Part shown: one piece after another, positions 33,091-44,089 of the stretch
How positions within the stretch are numbered: the first letter of the stretch is position 1
Layout of the letters: each line of letters begins with the position of its first letter
DNA from: Apiospora phragmitis
Lineage: Eukaryota; Ascomycota; Sordariomycetes; Amphisphaeriales; Apiosporaceae
DNA: 64,000 nucleotides
Assembly (NCBI GenBank): GCA_038363925.1
Contig: JAQQWL010000009.1
Span: 2,232,001-2,296,000 of the forward strand
Direction: 5' to 3'
Notes under the pieces: generated by a model
Databases searched by the model: none
Seen by the model: only the letters and a program-made list of their open reading frames with translations
Told to the model about the DNA's origin: nothing
Position numbers and translations under genes: made by a program

Positions 33091-33996
33091 TAGAAGACAT
33101 GAAGCGGAGTGTGTAGGTTACGCAAAAAGGGGAAAAGGCTTGGCATGCCCAAATGACACTAGTGCCGATAATGTCGATAATGCCGGGACGGCTTGTATAT
33201 CATGATGCGGCGGGCTCTGGAATCACATAGATTCATGTGTATTAAGGCGTTGGATGGTTGGCTGCATAGCAACGAGGCGTTTTTAGATAAGGTTCAATTT
33301 GCAAGATACATCTCCGCTTGAAACTATCTAGAAGCTGAAGCGCAGCGTCTTAAGCGATCAGATCAGACCGAGTATTCGATTTTTCGGCTTCATTTTATAC
33401 CTCTATCCGAGGAGAAAACGGAATGAGGCCGTCGTGTGCGATTTACGGGGTGTCTAAAAAGCTCATAACCGGAGGGCAGGTAGAGTGTTGGAACGGAGCA
33501 GCGCAATCTCATCGAAATCAGTAAATAGATGTCTGGTGCCCTTTGGCTCGCGGCCGACCGGTTGCAGCCCGTAACAACGACCGTCATCCTAGGGGGTAGG
33601 GGGTTTTCCGATTCAAGTGTCCGGTCTGACGCGGGTACTACGTCTGTGTAGACAAAGCAGCTGCTTACATGTTGAATAAAATAGTCACAACAATTTCAGG
33701 TTCTTTATGGCCGTGAATGTCTAGTTGTCGCAGTACGACACGTCTTATAATTATACGACTGCCTGAGCCAGTATATCTAGCCGAAACTAAGTTGATAAGT
33801 CGTCCCACGATAACCACCCGCCTTCAAAACGCCTCGCTAACAAGTATGATACCGAATCATCACCCTTCTCCGTGGAGGGCGAGACATGTCATAAATCTTT
33901 TCTTCCAAAACACGTACATATATTTCCCATCCACAGCTCCTATTTTGATGATGAAATCACCCACAAAAAACCCTGATTAGACGTGAACTAGAGTCA
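33091..33996. other. Convergent intergenic region, about 0.9 kb
   Basis: 3' flanks of TIM22 and of the GH16 gene. No gene, RNA or repeat recognised; ORFs at 33390-33587 and 33717-33980 look like chance. Confidence 0.4.
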
Positions 33997-35609
33997 TTAT
34001 GATGCTTTGTACACATCGAAAGCACCGAACTCCCAGAAAGCATCCTTGAAAGCTTGCGGGTTGTTCGCCACAAAGTCGGAACAATTACTGGGACAACCAC
34101 TTTCAGCGTACACGGCGTTGGTAAATTGACCGCATAGGTCGATGTTAGCAATGATGCTTTGGTTGCGGAAATGTGAGTCCATGGAGCAACCCGTGTTGGG
34201 GAAGTCGGCAGCCGCGATACCCCAGGAGCTAGGATCGGGCTTCTTGGCGGTGATATCGGCCGGAATGGAGGACCGGCCAAACTGCCACATGCGGATACCC
34301 TCGTTGCGCCATTCCATGGCCATGATGCCGCCGCCGGCAGCATTGTAGGAAGCGCCAAAGCTGGCCTCGTTGCCTTGCACCCCGCACCCGGCATTGGAAT
34401 TTGTCTCGTTGAAGCAGTCCTTGTGCAAAACCTCGCCGGTCATCTTGCGCTTGACCGACATGTCGCAGCCGTCGCTAGTGTGGAGCGTCATCTGATTGCC
34501 GTTGTCGGCCTTGTTAACCGCCTCCATAACGTCAATCTCGCCGCTCTTGGGCCATTCGGTCTCGTCTACGAGCCAGAGCGCCGGCCATGTGCCGCAGCCA
34601 AAGGGCGTGTGCTTGACATCGAAAATGAACAGGCCACTGTTGTACTGCTTCTTGGACGACACGCGAACAGAGAAGCGACCGGTTGACGCATCCGGGCTCG
34701 AACCGGGCCCGACAGAAGTATCAACCCTCATGACGGCGCTCTCCGTGGTTGCATGGGTGAGGTTCTGGTTGACAAATTAGCCGGATCACCCTAACATTGC
34801 CAAGACCGGGGTGCAGATCACTTACGAGTTGCAGGGCCTGCTCCTTGGGAACGTAGTGAACGAAACCTTGGGCTGGGTCATACCCTGTGAAATAGTCGAA
34901 CTGGTCAAAGAAAGTCTCGCCAGAGTCTATACGCAGTGTAAGCGACGAACACCAGTTGCATCAATTGCCGGGGCTTGGTTGACTTACAAGTGTCTTGCAG
35001 CGAGTAGTTGAGTTTCGCATAGTCCGGGTAGCGGTTGGCCTTCGAGACTAGAACGCCCGCAACGACGGCCACGATGATGGCAACGATGAGGACAATGGCG
35101 CTAATGAGCCAAACACGCTTGCGCTTGTACCAGGGCTGGACGCCGACGTAACGACTCATGTTGTTGGCGCGGGGTGGAAGCTCTTGATTATCGTAGGAGG
35201 GCTCAGTGACAAATTCTACCCGGCCGTTGGCGTCTCTGACTTGAAAGGAGGTAGGACCGGCCTGACCTCCGTGGACGTTGTGAGGCTGCTCCCAACCCAT
35301 ATTTGTAGTGGCAAGAGCTGGATGCAGTGAGGGATCCGGTCGAACCTTCTCAATTGGGTAGGTGTGCACAACAGCCAATTTGTGTTGCGGTGCCGTCGAA
35401 GTATATCCACTGCGATTAGGCAACCGAATTTCTTCGATTCTGGTAACGGTTCCGGTGGAACTGGGCTTTGTAATAGGCTGGGCTCGTGGTGGGAGTATCC
35501 GTTTCGGTCCTTTCCAATATTCGAAGGGCTGGTATCCCAATTCTCTTCTATCTGGTAGTTGAGAAGGTGGACGACTTTTCTGGGACAGGCTGCTGCTGTC
35601 GAGGGACAT
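33997..35609 (-). CDS. GH16 family beta-glucanase-like hydrolase, type II membrane anchor
   Basis: Exons on the minus strand are 34988-35609, 34826-34926 and 33997-34764, giving 1491 nt (496 aa). Residues 1-165 are hydrophilic, Pro/Ser/Arg-rich and probably cytosolic. A single membrane helix follows at about 167-189 (after YKRKR), so the catalytic domain faces outward or lumenal. The GH16 domain contains YSGETFFDQFDYFTGYDPAQG, FVHYVPKEQAL, then WPALWLVDETEW and GEIDVMEAVN. In the last, E317, D319 and E322 fit the ExDxxE-type nucleophile and acid/base motif. The family cleaves or transfers beta-1,3 or mixed-linked glucans in the fungal cell wall or in substrates outside. The Cys-rich C-terminal part (GCSMDSH, LCGQFTNAVYAESGCPSNC) is typical of fungal membrane-bound members. 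Several N-glycosylation sequons (NET, NQS, NCS) fit secretion. No frame break. Confidence 0.88.
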
Positions 35610-37507
35610 CGGATAGAAAAGGCCCCTTTGGGGCAGTTAAGCCAGACCACCAATACGAACTAACCTAGTAGCATCAACGAAACCAACCTACGTTACGTAC
35701 ACGTACGTACGTACACACCATCAACAAGTGTGTGTGTCTCAGGCACGCCGGCCGCCCTTCCGAAACTTGACTTGCACCTTATTATCCCAGCCCGCACAAT
35801 AGCTCGTTACCGCCTACTATGCCCCTGTACTGCACACAATAGGAATACGAGAGTAACCGTTCGCCCAATGAGATAACCACGTACCCAGGGGTAATACGAG
35901 AGTAATTCAATCGTTTACTCAAAGCAGACTGACGTGGTGAGATCCGGCCACCAACAGTCGGTAAAATTGGAGCACGCACACCCTCCCAGAGGCTGACGCG
36001 TTGCGAGTTTAGACAACTGGCAAAAGTCGCGGGTTAATCGCTGTCGATGATACGCCGGGTAGACCAGATATGCGAGTCCGAGCTAGCCCGCTCGATAAAC
36101 TGGGAAAGAATGGGGAACAATCAAGTCATGGAATGATTATCATTATGAAGATCGTTTCGTAAGGGATAAAGTAAACAAAACTGGAAGAAACTCGTCAATC
36201 CAGGACGAGAAGAAACGGACGATGGAGGCAGGAGGGGATTTATTAATGGGGGATGGTGGCTCGACCGAGACGGTGCTCTATATCCTTCTTTTCCCTCCAG
36301 ATCTTTCTCCAAGGGCAAGAATAAGCTTCTCTGGAGGAGTCGGGAAATGTCAAACCACCCCCATCTTACCAAGGAATATAACTCCACCTTATCGCTGCCA
36401 GAAACCCGTTTGCCCCGTCGTGGAACTTGCACTCTTCATGCGGTCATTGCTTTCACGATGTGATCCAAGAAGATTGTCCAGTAGAAACGGGCGGGCGAGG
36501 TCGAGTCTGGTTCAGCTGAAGCCCGGCAGATCTCATCTGTTCTTGCAGCATAAAGCTCAATGGCGAACCCTAGAGTCATGGCTGGAACATTTCAAGTCAG
36601 ATGTTTTCGAGCGTTGTCGTCCAAACAAAAAGGCGTTATTGAACAGGGATCACAGGTTTGCTTCGTGCGACCCCTGGTGTCCGCCCGCGATCCTGAATTA
36701 CTTGCATTTCGTGATATCTGAAATCTAGCCACCAAGCCACCAAGCCACAAAAGGCCACGATTGACAGGCACAGCTTCCCGTGTCCCGACACAATGCTAGT
36801 CTCGAGGTCTAGACCACCACTGCATCATCAACTTAGTATATATGCATAGATGTATTGTCTAGAGCCGCGACAAGAGGAAAACGATCACTATTGCAGCCCT
36901 ATAGATGCAGAATAAACTAGAATATCTATTGAGCCAAATATCTTGAGACAGGATCGCGTCGCAGGTCTAGCCGGTTGGCACCCTAAAGTATCTTCATCTC
37001 CCTATCTGCCAATGCGTGCAACATGTGCGGATGGCTCGCGGCTCCCGCCAACCAGACCCCTGGGTGAACAGTGCCGCTTTTGAGCGCGCGACGTCGCGGG
37101 GGTCGAGCGAGCCAGTCATCCTTACAGAGGAGATAAGCCACGATGAAATCTCATTGGCTCGGATTGCGAGATAAGTTTATATACGGAGTATTATATTCAT
37201 ATTTATTTATAAATTTTATACTTCTAAAAACGCAAACAAATATCGTGCTTATAACCCCTTAAGCTCTTTAAGCCACCTAAAAATAAATGCACACCACCCT
37301 TGATGCACATTTTAGACATGAAAGTCTACTGCTGTTGACTTCCAAAATACCTCATTTCATTTTTACGAAGCGAAAGCCCTTTTAACGGCTTAACATCAGC
37401 AGACTGAAGGACGAAGCATTGGCGGCGTACGGAGTTCATCTCTAAGACTGCGAGTCCCATCCTCTAGGTGAGAGCCCGACTGTACCTCACTTCGCCCTTC
37501 TCAACCA
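35610..37507. other. Divergent intergenic region with AT-rich tract, about 1.9 kb
   Basis: Between divergent GH16 and unknown-protein genes. It contains a small ACGT-type simple repeat (35692-35716), three short CCACCAAG-type copies near 36728-36750, and an AT-rich tract (about 37165-37330). A 168-codon ORF (36222-36728 plus) has no recognisable domain and is not taken as a gene. Confidence 0.4.
37165..37330. repeat. AT-rich tract, possible transposon or RIP remnant
   Basis: This stretch is clearly richer in A and T than its surroundings, with runs such as tatttatttataaatttta, and contains tatacggagtatt. No ORF or terminal repeat was found. It may be decayed mobile DNA or simply an AT-rich promoter element of the gene starting at 37508. 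Confidence 0.35.
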
Positions 37508-38623
37508 ATGATGGCTAACATCCCATCGTTCGGGCCAGTTGTGCTCGAGCCCCCCAGCACCGACGATGATACTCAACAAATTGTTGAAAAAAGCCGCTCG
37601 GTGAGGGCCGACCTCCGCCTCTTGCAAGACCCAGCTTTGACTCCTCATTTTCCGTATTCTTGGGGCTTCACCATTTACCGTGCTGTGCCAGGCCGGGATC
37701 AAGACGCACGCTTCGCCGAGGGTGTTAGGCGCCTTAATGAGTGGATGCGATGGGCGATCCGCAAACGCCGCTATACCGATGAAGATACCGACACCTGGTT
37801 CTATTACCCAGAGCTCATGCCAAAGCCGGATGAGCACGACGCTTGGGACGATGTGGCCGCTCGGCTATGGAACGAGGTCGTAGAGGACTACCCCAATGCC
37901 GACCAGATTGGCACCACCGAGCTTGGTCAGGAGGACTTCACTCCGGCGGGCGAGGCTTTCATGTCCTGGGTTGACCAGCTCGAGGGCGTCGACGCCTCCC
38001 GTCGTAACTCGCGCTATGATTTCTGCCTCGTCATCGACGAGAAGGCGTTGGAGGCGCTGGAACAGCTGCCAGCCGAGACGCCGCCCCTGATGGCACCCGA
38101 GCTCGGGCCCAAGCCAGCGCAAATACGTTTCGAGAACTACAACGAAGACCTCGAGGCGCATCTTAAGCTCCAAGCAGCTCAAAGGGATGCGACAGAAGCG
38201 AAGATACAAGCGGATCCGGACCAAAAGAGAGCCAACGAAGTGCTTAAAGACATCTGGGTCTGGATACTCGACCGCGAGACGAGTAAGTTGGCTGTGTACA
38301 ATCATGTCCTGAGCGTGTTGTGGCACTCTACTTCTTTCTCCTATATGTACTTGCTAACAGTACCAACAACAATGGCAGTGGAGCAATACAAAAACGGGGA
38401 GAATCTCGAGTTCCCTCCATGGGCCAGGATACAGCTATGCTATCTCTACCACGCATGGTTTGGGCGAGCGCAGCGACATGTGCCGGCGGAGTGGTCGCTG
38501 CATATCCACGAGGACAGGAATCAGGGGGACAAGATTCGGTGGTGGGTCTCTTCGGGCGCGAGAGCTTGGAACGAGCTTATGAGAAGACGTCGTGCGCAAA
38601 GGGCTGCCGCCGTGAGCAGCTGA
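37508..38623 (+). CDS. Uncharacterised fungal protein (WGFTIYR-motif family)
   Basis: ATG at 37508 with good context; a second ATG follows directly. Reading straight through gives 371 aa. A canonical intron is likely at 38283-38378 (gtaagt donor, gctaac branch site, cag acceptor). It is 96 nt, so both forms keep the frame; removing it joins RET to MEQYKNGENLEF and gives 339 aa. The protein begins with an acidic leader, then has FPYSWGFTIYRAVPGRDQDA, LNEWMRWAIRKRR, DTWFYYPELMPKPDEHDAWD and YDFCLVIDEKALEALEQLP. The C-terminal half is rich in Trp and aromatics (IQLCYLYHAWFG, IRWWVSSGARAWNELMRRRR). From memory, similar sequences with a WGFTIYR-type motif occur as multicopy, poorly conserved families in filamentous fungi; no function is known to me. 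No signal peptide or membrane segment. Sits next to an AT-rich tract in a sparse region. Confidence 0.75.
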   Translation: MMANIPSFGPVVLEPPSTDDDTQQIVEKSRSVRADLRLLQDPALTPHFPYSWGFTIYRAVPGRDQDARFAEGVRRLNEWMRWAIRKRRYTDEDTDTWFYYPELMPKPDEHDAWDDVAARLWNEVVEDYPNADQIGTTELGQEDFTPAGEAFMSWVDQLEGVDASRRNSRYDFCLVIDEKALEALEQLPAETPPLMAPELGPKPAQIRFENYNEDLEAHLKLQAAQRDATEAKIQADPDQKRANEVLKDIWVWILDRETSKLAVYNHVLSVLWHSTSFSYMYLLTVPTTMAVEQYKNGENLEFPPWARIQLCYLYHAWFGRAQRHVPAEWSLHIHEDRNQGDKIRWWVSSGARAWNELMRRRRAQRAAAVSS

Positions 38624-40094
38624 GTACGTCTTACTCGCATAAGATTCATCTTTCAGCGATGGCCTTGAGTGTCTTCCCTCCTCCGATTTATTGATCCTTA
38701 TCATGATAGGCCGTAAAAAGGGATAGGTGCTGAAATAAGTATGCATCGTTGGCTAATAATGATTCTTGGAGAGGAGGGACTCCTCTGCTATACTCCACAA
38801 CATGACAGGACCGGAAAGGCGCCGTTGTCACGCAATAGAGATAGATTCACCCAGCTCGGCCCAGGATGAACCCTTGAACACTCCAGGGACAAGGAGTACA
38901 TAGCCATCTTTTGCTGCGAATGGTTAGGGTACATTGCACCATGAAACTAATGTAACCGACGGCTAGTCAATGTTAACGGTCCTCTCTCGTCCACAGCACG
39001 GAAAGTTCTAGGACAATACGTGCTGCTCACAGTGAATCTCGATTAGAGAGGTAGTAAAGAGTAATTTGGCGATTTACATCTCGGGGGAACTGTTTCCAAA
39101 GCCTGCTGTTCGCGAGTTGAAAACTGCATGACCAGATAGATACTTGATTCAATCTTGTGGTGGTGAGGGGTAAATACATCACCACTAGCAAATGGGAAAC
39201 CCTTTACTATAGCCCTTGTTTGCCCCTATCTGTCGAGTACGGACACAGTTTGCTTTAAATACCGACATCTTGGTCATGGCTTCGAGAAGGACTTTTCACT
39301 CTTCATTATAATATAATCCGCTGCTCGGTCGGCGTGCGCTACTTGTCACCATAGGCAGGAACCTCTTAGCGCTAAAAGCAGCGGGCAACTAGGGTGAGCC
39401 ATACTGACATTAATCTTGGCAGTAAGACCCAACGCACCCGTTTCACTTGTGACGATCATCAACGCCGTTCGAAACGAACAAGACAGTAGCCCACCATGAA
39501 CACGTCAACCACTTGACTGATCTGCAGGCGATGAGAGGAAACCATCTGCCCTAAATAAGATCCAGCCTGATGTGTCTTTTGCTTTGCCAAGAATCGTATG
39601 GATTTGGTGTTGTGAATGCGCCCTACCACTAGCAAGAATACCATGAACCAGTGACAGCGGTAACATTCAAAATTGTCTGGAATTAGACTCTGTATACTAT
39701 CCTCTATAAAGTATTATTCAATTTACGGATCATCTTGTGGATAGGTCAGGCAAAGGACAGTGTTGTTGGCCTTGACAAGACGCACACCGACTGGCGTATG
39801 ATGACTATCGGCCTCGACTTTTGTCTCACTAGCATGTTCAACAGGAATGGAGTAGGTTCGGCAGATGTGTATTGTTAGGTTCGCTGCCACGCTTGATGCT
39901 CGTTTCTTCGGGCACTCAATTAGGTTTAAATGCTGTCAAACAACCAGTTCCACGGATGAGCTATCAAACACTCCATGAAACCGCCATCATATTGCGCATG
40001 AGCAGCTGGGTATGATATTCTCTATAGAGTCTGCGTTCTTCCGCGAAACGCTGTGCATTATACAGGTGAAATACTGTTCCATATCAGGTTGAAT
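38624..40094. other. Convergent intergenic region, about 1.5 kb
   Basis: 3' flanks of the unknown gene and of PRP45. No gene, RNA or repeat recognised on either strand; unusually long for a convergent gap here. Confidence 0.4.
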
Positions 40095-41834
40095 TTAATC
40101 ATCGTCTTCATCAACTCTCGCTCGCTTTGGTTCTCTTGATTCTTCGTCCTGTAATCCGTAGCCTCTCTTTGACGAGGAGCTCTGGTCAACCTCGGATAAG
40201 AATTTATCGACGTTGAAGGGATCAGCAGCATCCTTTTCAAACTGCACAGGGCCTTCCCGGGCCTCGACGTCTTCTGCGCCCTTGAAGGTGCCCTTCCCTA
40301 AAACATCCCCATACCGGCTGGCCTTTTGGATCCTGGCCATTTCCTGGTCCCCCGCTGCCTCGTCTTCGTAGTCTTCCATGTTCTGCCGTGGCCTGTAGAT
40401 ACTGCTAATGACATCTTGTGCTGCAAAAAGGGGCTTGTCGTAGGGGTTGTCTTCGTTGATCCCACTATCAAACCCACTGGATTGGTTGAACAAACGCGAA
40501 TCGTACATTGTTTCCGCTGGCTGTGTAGGTTTTGCGAGACCGAGCGCAATCTTCTCTGAGATATCCCGGTTTTGCTCTTTCGCCATGACTTGGATTCTCC
40601 GCTCTGCACCCATGCGGGACTGTCGTAGCTTGCGCTCTTCGTCACGTCGCCGTTCTTGGCGTGCCTTTTCACGTTCACGGACTTCGTAATCATCGCTATC
40701 AGAGCCGGAATCGGAACGGCTGTAACTGCGAGATCGTGACCGCGAATCACGAGAACCACTGGAGTCATGCCGCCTCCTGGCACCACCTTGGCGTTCCTCC
40801 CTCGCTTTCTGGGCAAGCATACGAAGATTCTCCTCCTTTTGAGCCTTCTCCTTTTCAGCGAGGCGCTGTTGCATGATGGCTCGTTGTTTGACTTCCTCTC
40901 GCGCGTGACGGTCTGCCATGAATAGGGCTTCGGAGAAAGAAGCAAATTTGTCATTGATCACGGTATCTTGTAGACCCTGGCCAGCGGCAGCAAGACGTTT
41001 GTCCAATGGTACTGTGAAACCTTTGGGGTTCTTCCAGTTGCTGACCGGGGGAGGGATCTTCCACATTTCTTGATCTTCAGCAGTGAGCTTTCTTGGTGGT
41101 GAATGCATAATGGCGGGAGGAGGGCTAGGGGGACCCCTAGGAATCTTCTTGTGTTTGAATCGGGGAGGTGACATGGGGTCGCGTTGCTTTTCAACGATTT
41201 TGATGATCTTGTCCTGTTTCCTGGAGCTGTCTCCCATCTGGTTCCCAGCTGTGTATTTGACGAAGGTCGGGTCTTTTCGTTGGCCGATATTGACATTTTT
41301 GGGCTTTTGAGAAGCAACCGCGCCGCTTACGAGGGCGGCCAAGGCATTTTTGGTTCGCTCCGTGGTCTCGGCGATCTGCTCTTGGTTTGGTTTGGCGAGA
41401 TCGATCTCACCGGCGTCGGCCCTCTGGCGAAGAGGAATAAGATCTTTGAACGACGCGTGGACAATTCTGTTCTCGCCGTGGCCTTGTCGTGCGATAGCAT
41501 CGTATTTGACTTTGCCGTCAGAATCGACTTGAATCGCAAGCGCGTTGCTGGTCGCCGCTCCCTTCTTGCCCATGTCCAGAGGATACTGGGCAACTGGAAT
41601 CTCGGGAAACGCGCCTCCATCGCCAAAATCTTCCTGTCCGCGTGGCCGCCAACCTGCTCGCTGACCATAGGGGGGAGGACCGGTTCGTCGTAGCACGATT
41701 TGCGACTCGTCGATTTGGCCTGCGCCGACGATTCTTGGACCGCGTTGTTGGGCATGAATTGGAATTTCTTCATCCTCACCGGTATACCTCGGCTTAGGTA
41801 GCGCCTGGGCGATGGAGGAAGCGATTGATGCCAT
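40095..41834 (-). CDS. PRP45: SNW/SKIP-domain splicing factor PRP45
   Basis: Single exon of 579 aa from the ATG at 41834. An in-frame upstream extension exists but is not conserved-looking. The N-terminal part has LPKPRYTGEDEEIPIHAQQR, GPPPYGQRAGWRPRGQEDFG and FPEIPVAQYPLDMGKK. The SNW core includes RTKNALAALVSGAVASQKPK, then PPVSNWKNPKGFTVPLDKRL with the SNW motif at 265-267, and DKFASFSEALFMADRHAREE. The C-terminal half is a charged region with an Arg/Ser-rich patch and ends acidic. Prp45/SNW1/SKIP is an intrinsically extended component of the activated spliceosome (Prp19-related, needed for Prp22 action) and in animals also a transcription coregulator. It acts in the nucleus. No frame break. 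Confidence 0.95.
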   Translation of the reverse strand: MASIASSIAQALPKPRYTGEDEEIPIHAQQRGPRIVGAGQIDESQIVLRRTGPPPYGQRAGWRPRGQEDFGDGGAFPEIPVAQYPLDMGKKGAATSNALAIQVDSDGKVKYDAIARQGHGENRIVHASFKDLIPLRQRADAGEIDLAKPNQEQIAETTERTKNALAALVSGAVASQKPKNVNIGQRKDPTFVKYTAGNQMGDSSRKQDKIIKIVEKQRDPMSPPRFKHKKIPRGPPSPPPAIMHSPPRKLTAEDQEMWKIPPPVSNWKNPKGFTVPLDKRLAAAGQGLQDTVINDKFASFSEALFMADRHAREEVKQRAIMQQRLAEKEKAQKEENLRMLAQKAREERQGGARRRHDSSGSRDSRSRSRSYSRSDSGSDSDDYEVREREKARQERRRDEERKLRQSRMGAERRIQVMAKEQNRDISEKIALGLAKPTQPAETMYDSRLFNQSSGFDSGINEDNPYDKPLFAAQDVISSIYRPRQNMEDYEDEAAGDQEMARIQKASRYGDVLGKGTFKGAEDVEAREGPVQFEKDAADPFNVDKFLSEVDQSSSSKRGYGLQDEESREPKRARVDEDDD

Positions 41835-42524
41835 GGCGAAGGTTTGATGCGACGGCAGCTGCGCTCCGTTGTTGAGGTTGCGTGTGATGGTGTTTGATGT
41901 CGGCCTCAGGTAAAGCAGTAGTAGGCACGTTAAATTTCTGGCTACCGGTTGGAGACGTAAAGCGTGGCTAAGTGAGTGGCTGGTGCCCCACAACGCGCTG
42001 GAAACCCAGCACCAGCGCGAATCCGCCCCGAACAGCTTCAGGAACATCAATGGACATTTCCAACGCCCTTTCTTACTCCGTACGTAGATAGCTGTAAGTG
42101 TTATTTTGATCCTTTTGGACTTGTGAATTATGTACCTGTCGCCTACTTCCACAAATGGGTCGAGCACGCTGTGTAGCAATGTCCATTAATCGTTGACAGG
42201 GACTTGGCCTTACGAGGATATAGCATTCAACTCTTCCATGTACTGTACGCAGTCCTATTAACCCCGTGTTGCTGTGAGAACACATTGTCGTTGGAGCACG
42301 TCATCAAACTTATCACATAAAGTCGTCACATCGCTGTGTATTGAAACCGCCGATAGAAATAGGCGTCACCATTATAACCTGCAACAGCGACTTGCAGCCA
42401 AACCAATGGCTTATAATACAAACATTCATGCGCATCATGCCCTGAACCAATTCCATGTTTTCTGTACGCCGCCGCTGCTGCCAATGCATACCGATACTAA
42501 CTCCTTCGGTGGTTAGGTATATGT
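41835..42524. other. Intergenic between p24 gene and PRP45
   Basis: Promoter and leader of PRP45 (minus) and 3' flank of the p24 gene. No repeat or extra gene recognised. Confidence 0.4.
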
Positions 42525-43337
42525 CTATACGTAACCTTTTCTGGCGCCCTGTTACGAGGGTTAGCAGCAATACACGGGAGCCGGAACCAGACCATACGTA
42601 CCTGGAAGAAGAACCTGACGACGAAAACCTGTAAAGCGCCCATGCAGACCACCATGCAGCACTGGATCAAGCTGAAGTTGACAATTCTTCCTTCGGTGCT
42701 TCGGACAGTGCTAAAATTTCGGTTCTCGCGTGTGCGGAAGTACTTCTGGTTTCGAGTGATGGTGGATAGTTGCCCGGAGACCTTGTAGATTGACTCCTCG
42801 AGTGCGGATGTCTGTTCGGGGGATGTGCCTTGCTTGGCCGGCAGCTGAGCTCGAACCTCGTCCTCAACCTATCGGGTACGGGGTCAGTTCCGCATCTACG
42901 TAGCACCATCCATGATTGTTATACTAACAGCAATCTCGAAGTCGACAACCTTGTCCGAGTACGTGCTCATTTCGTTGTTGAAGCAGAACTTGTAGTCGCC
43001 AGCCTTCTGTGCCGTGAAGACGAAGTCGCCCTGTCGCTCCTTCTCGCCGTCGAGAATGACTTTTTCTTCGGGTCCAGTCACCTCATAATCGAGATCAAAC
43101 GAGCCACCTGATTGTACCTGGAGTGCAAAGTGTTAGGGTCCAATCTCGAATTCTTCGGTCGGTGCTGGAGACTGGCCAACTTACGGCAAAGTAAAAAGCG
43201 ATCTTTAGGTTCGGCTTTTCGGCGTGGGCATAGAAGCAGGCCTTCTCGTGCGCATTGAGCTTGTATGTGAGGGCGGTTGCGGAAACCACCGAGGCAAGCC
43301 AGGCAATGAGCCCGACAGAGAGAAGTGTGGCCCTCAT
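42525..43337 (-). CDS. p24/EMP24/GP25L family cargo receptor (Erp-type)
   Basis: Exons on the minus strand are 43185-43337, 42929-43117, 42602-42868 and 42525-42548, giving 633 nt (210 aa). A signal peptide of about 21 residues (MRATLLSVGLIAWLASVVSA) precedes the GOLD domain: LTYKLNAHEKACFYAHAEKP, FYFAVQSGGSFDLDYEV, then DYKFCFNNEMSTYSDKVVDF. Two Cys likely form the GOLD disulfide. Then comes a heptad coiled coil (SPEQTSALEESIYKVSGQLS), RTRENRNFSTV, a C-terminal membrane helix and a short tail containing FF and basic residues ending ARKGYV. p24 proteins cycle between ER and Golgi in COPII and COPI vesicles and help load GPI-anchored and other cargo. The sequence resembles the p24-gamma (Erp1-type) group. 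The last coding exon is only 24 nt. No frame break. Confidence 0.92.
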
Positions 43338-44089
43338 GGTGGTTGTTTGTTGTGTTGGTGATTGTCTTCTAGTAAATCCCAACTTCTGGCCAGCTTGTCG
43401 CGAATCCCAAATAGGGTCAACGAATCGAACTGATAAGTGGGTACCTGTAGGCTGTAGCAGGTGTTGATGCGGCCACGCTAGTGTCCTGTCAGCTCGGCAC
43501 GGGTAATCGTAAATCCCTCTGGGGTGGAAGCGCTAAGCTAAGCCGAGCTGGTCGTAAAGTACCTAAGCGGGCGTGTTGCTCAAGGCTCCAACAGCCAGCA
43601 CGTCAGACAGGGCGCAATGACGGAGAGTTTGCGTTCGGGAACGGTTTGAAAGCTTGGCGGCCCCCCTTTAAGCCACAATCACCCCGACTTCCACTATCCG
43701 ACCAATCACATAGCCTCAAATGCAGGGAGCAGGGGAGCTTGGGAATGCAGGTGTGGCTCTCCCCCCCCCGGGTTGTTGCAAGTCCCTGTCGTCACTGTAA
43801 CTCTTGCTTGCTCCCCTTTCTTACGACACGCTGAGCCTGAGCCTGTTGGATGGATACCTAGCTACTATGCAGATTGCCTGTGGGGTTTAATGGGTGAAAT
43901 CATCCCCTTCCCATGCGATTACTTCTTCTGAGCTTCGACTTCACTACTCCTACTTAACTACACTTCTCTCCACTCCTTTACAAACTCCTTCTCTAATACC
44001 AATACTTCTTGCTTGGATTACAAGCTGCGCCTAGTCGAATTGTTCGCGTACTCCATTCGAGAACCGGTAGCCGGTAGCTTCCGCCAGAC
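43338..44089. promoter_or_regulatory. Divergent promoter region p24 / PhoD-type phosphatase
   Basis: About 750 bp between divergent starts. The right part (about 43925-44010) is C/T-rich on the plus strand, as in many fungal core promoters and leaders upstream of a start. A run of ten C lies at 43761. No TATA box recognised. Confidence 0.45.

Noticed and set aside
36222..36728. 168-codon ORF in the intergenic region
   Set aside because: No domain, odd composition, no good start context and no splice extension; within the range of chance ORFs over 64 kb in six frames.
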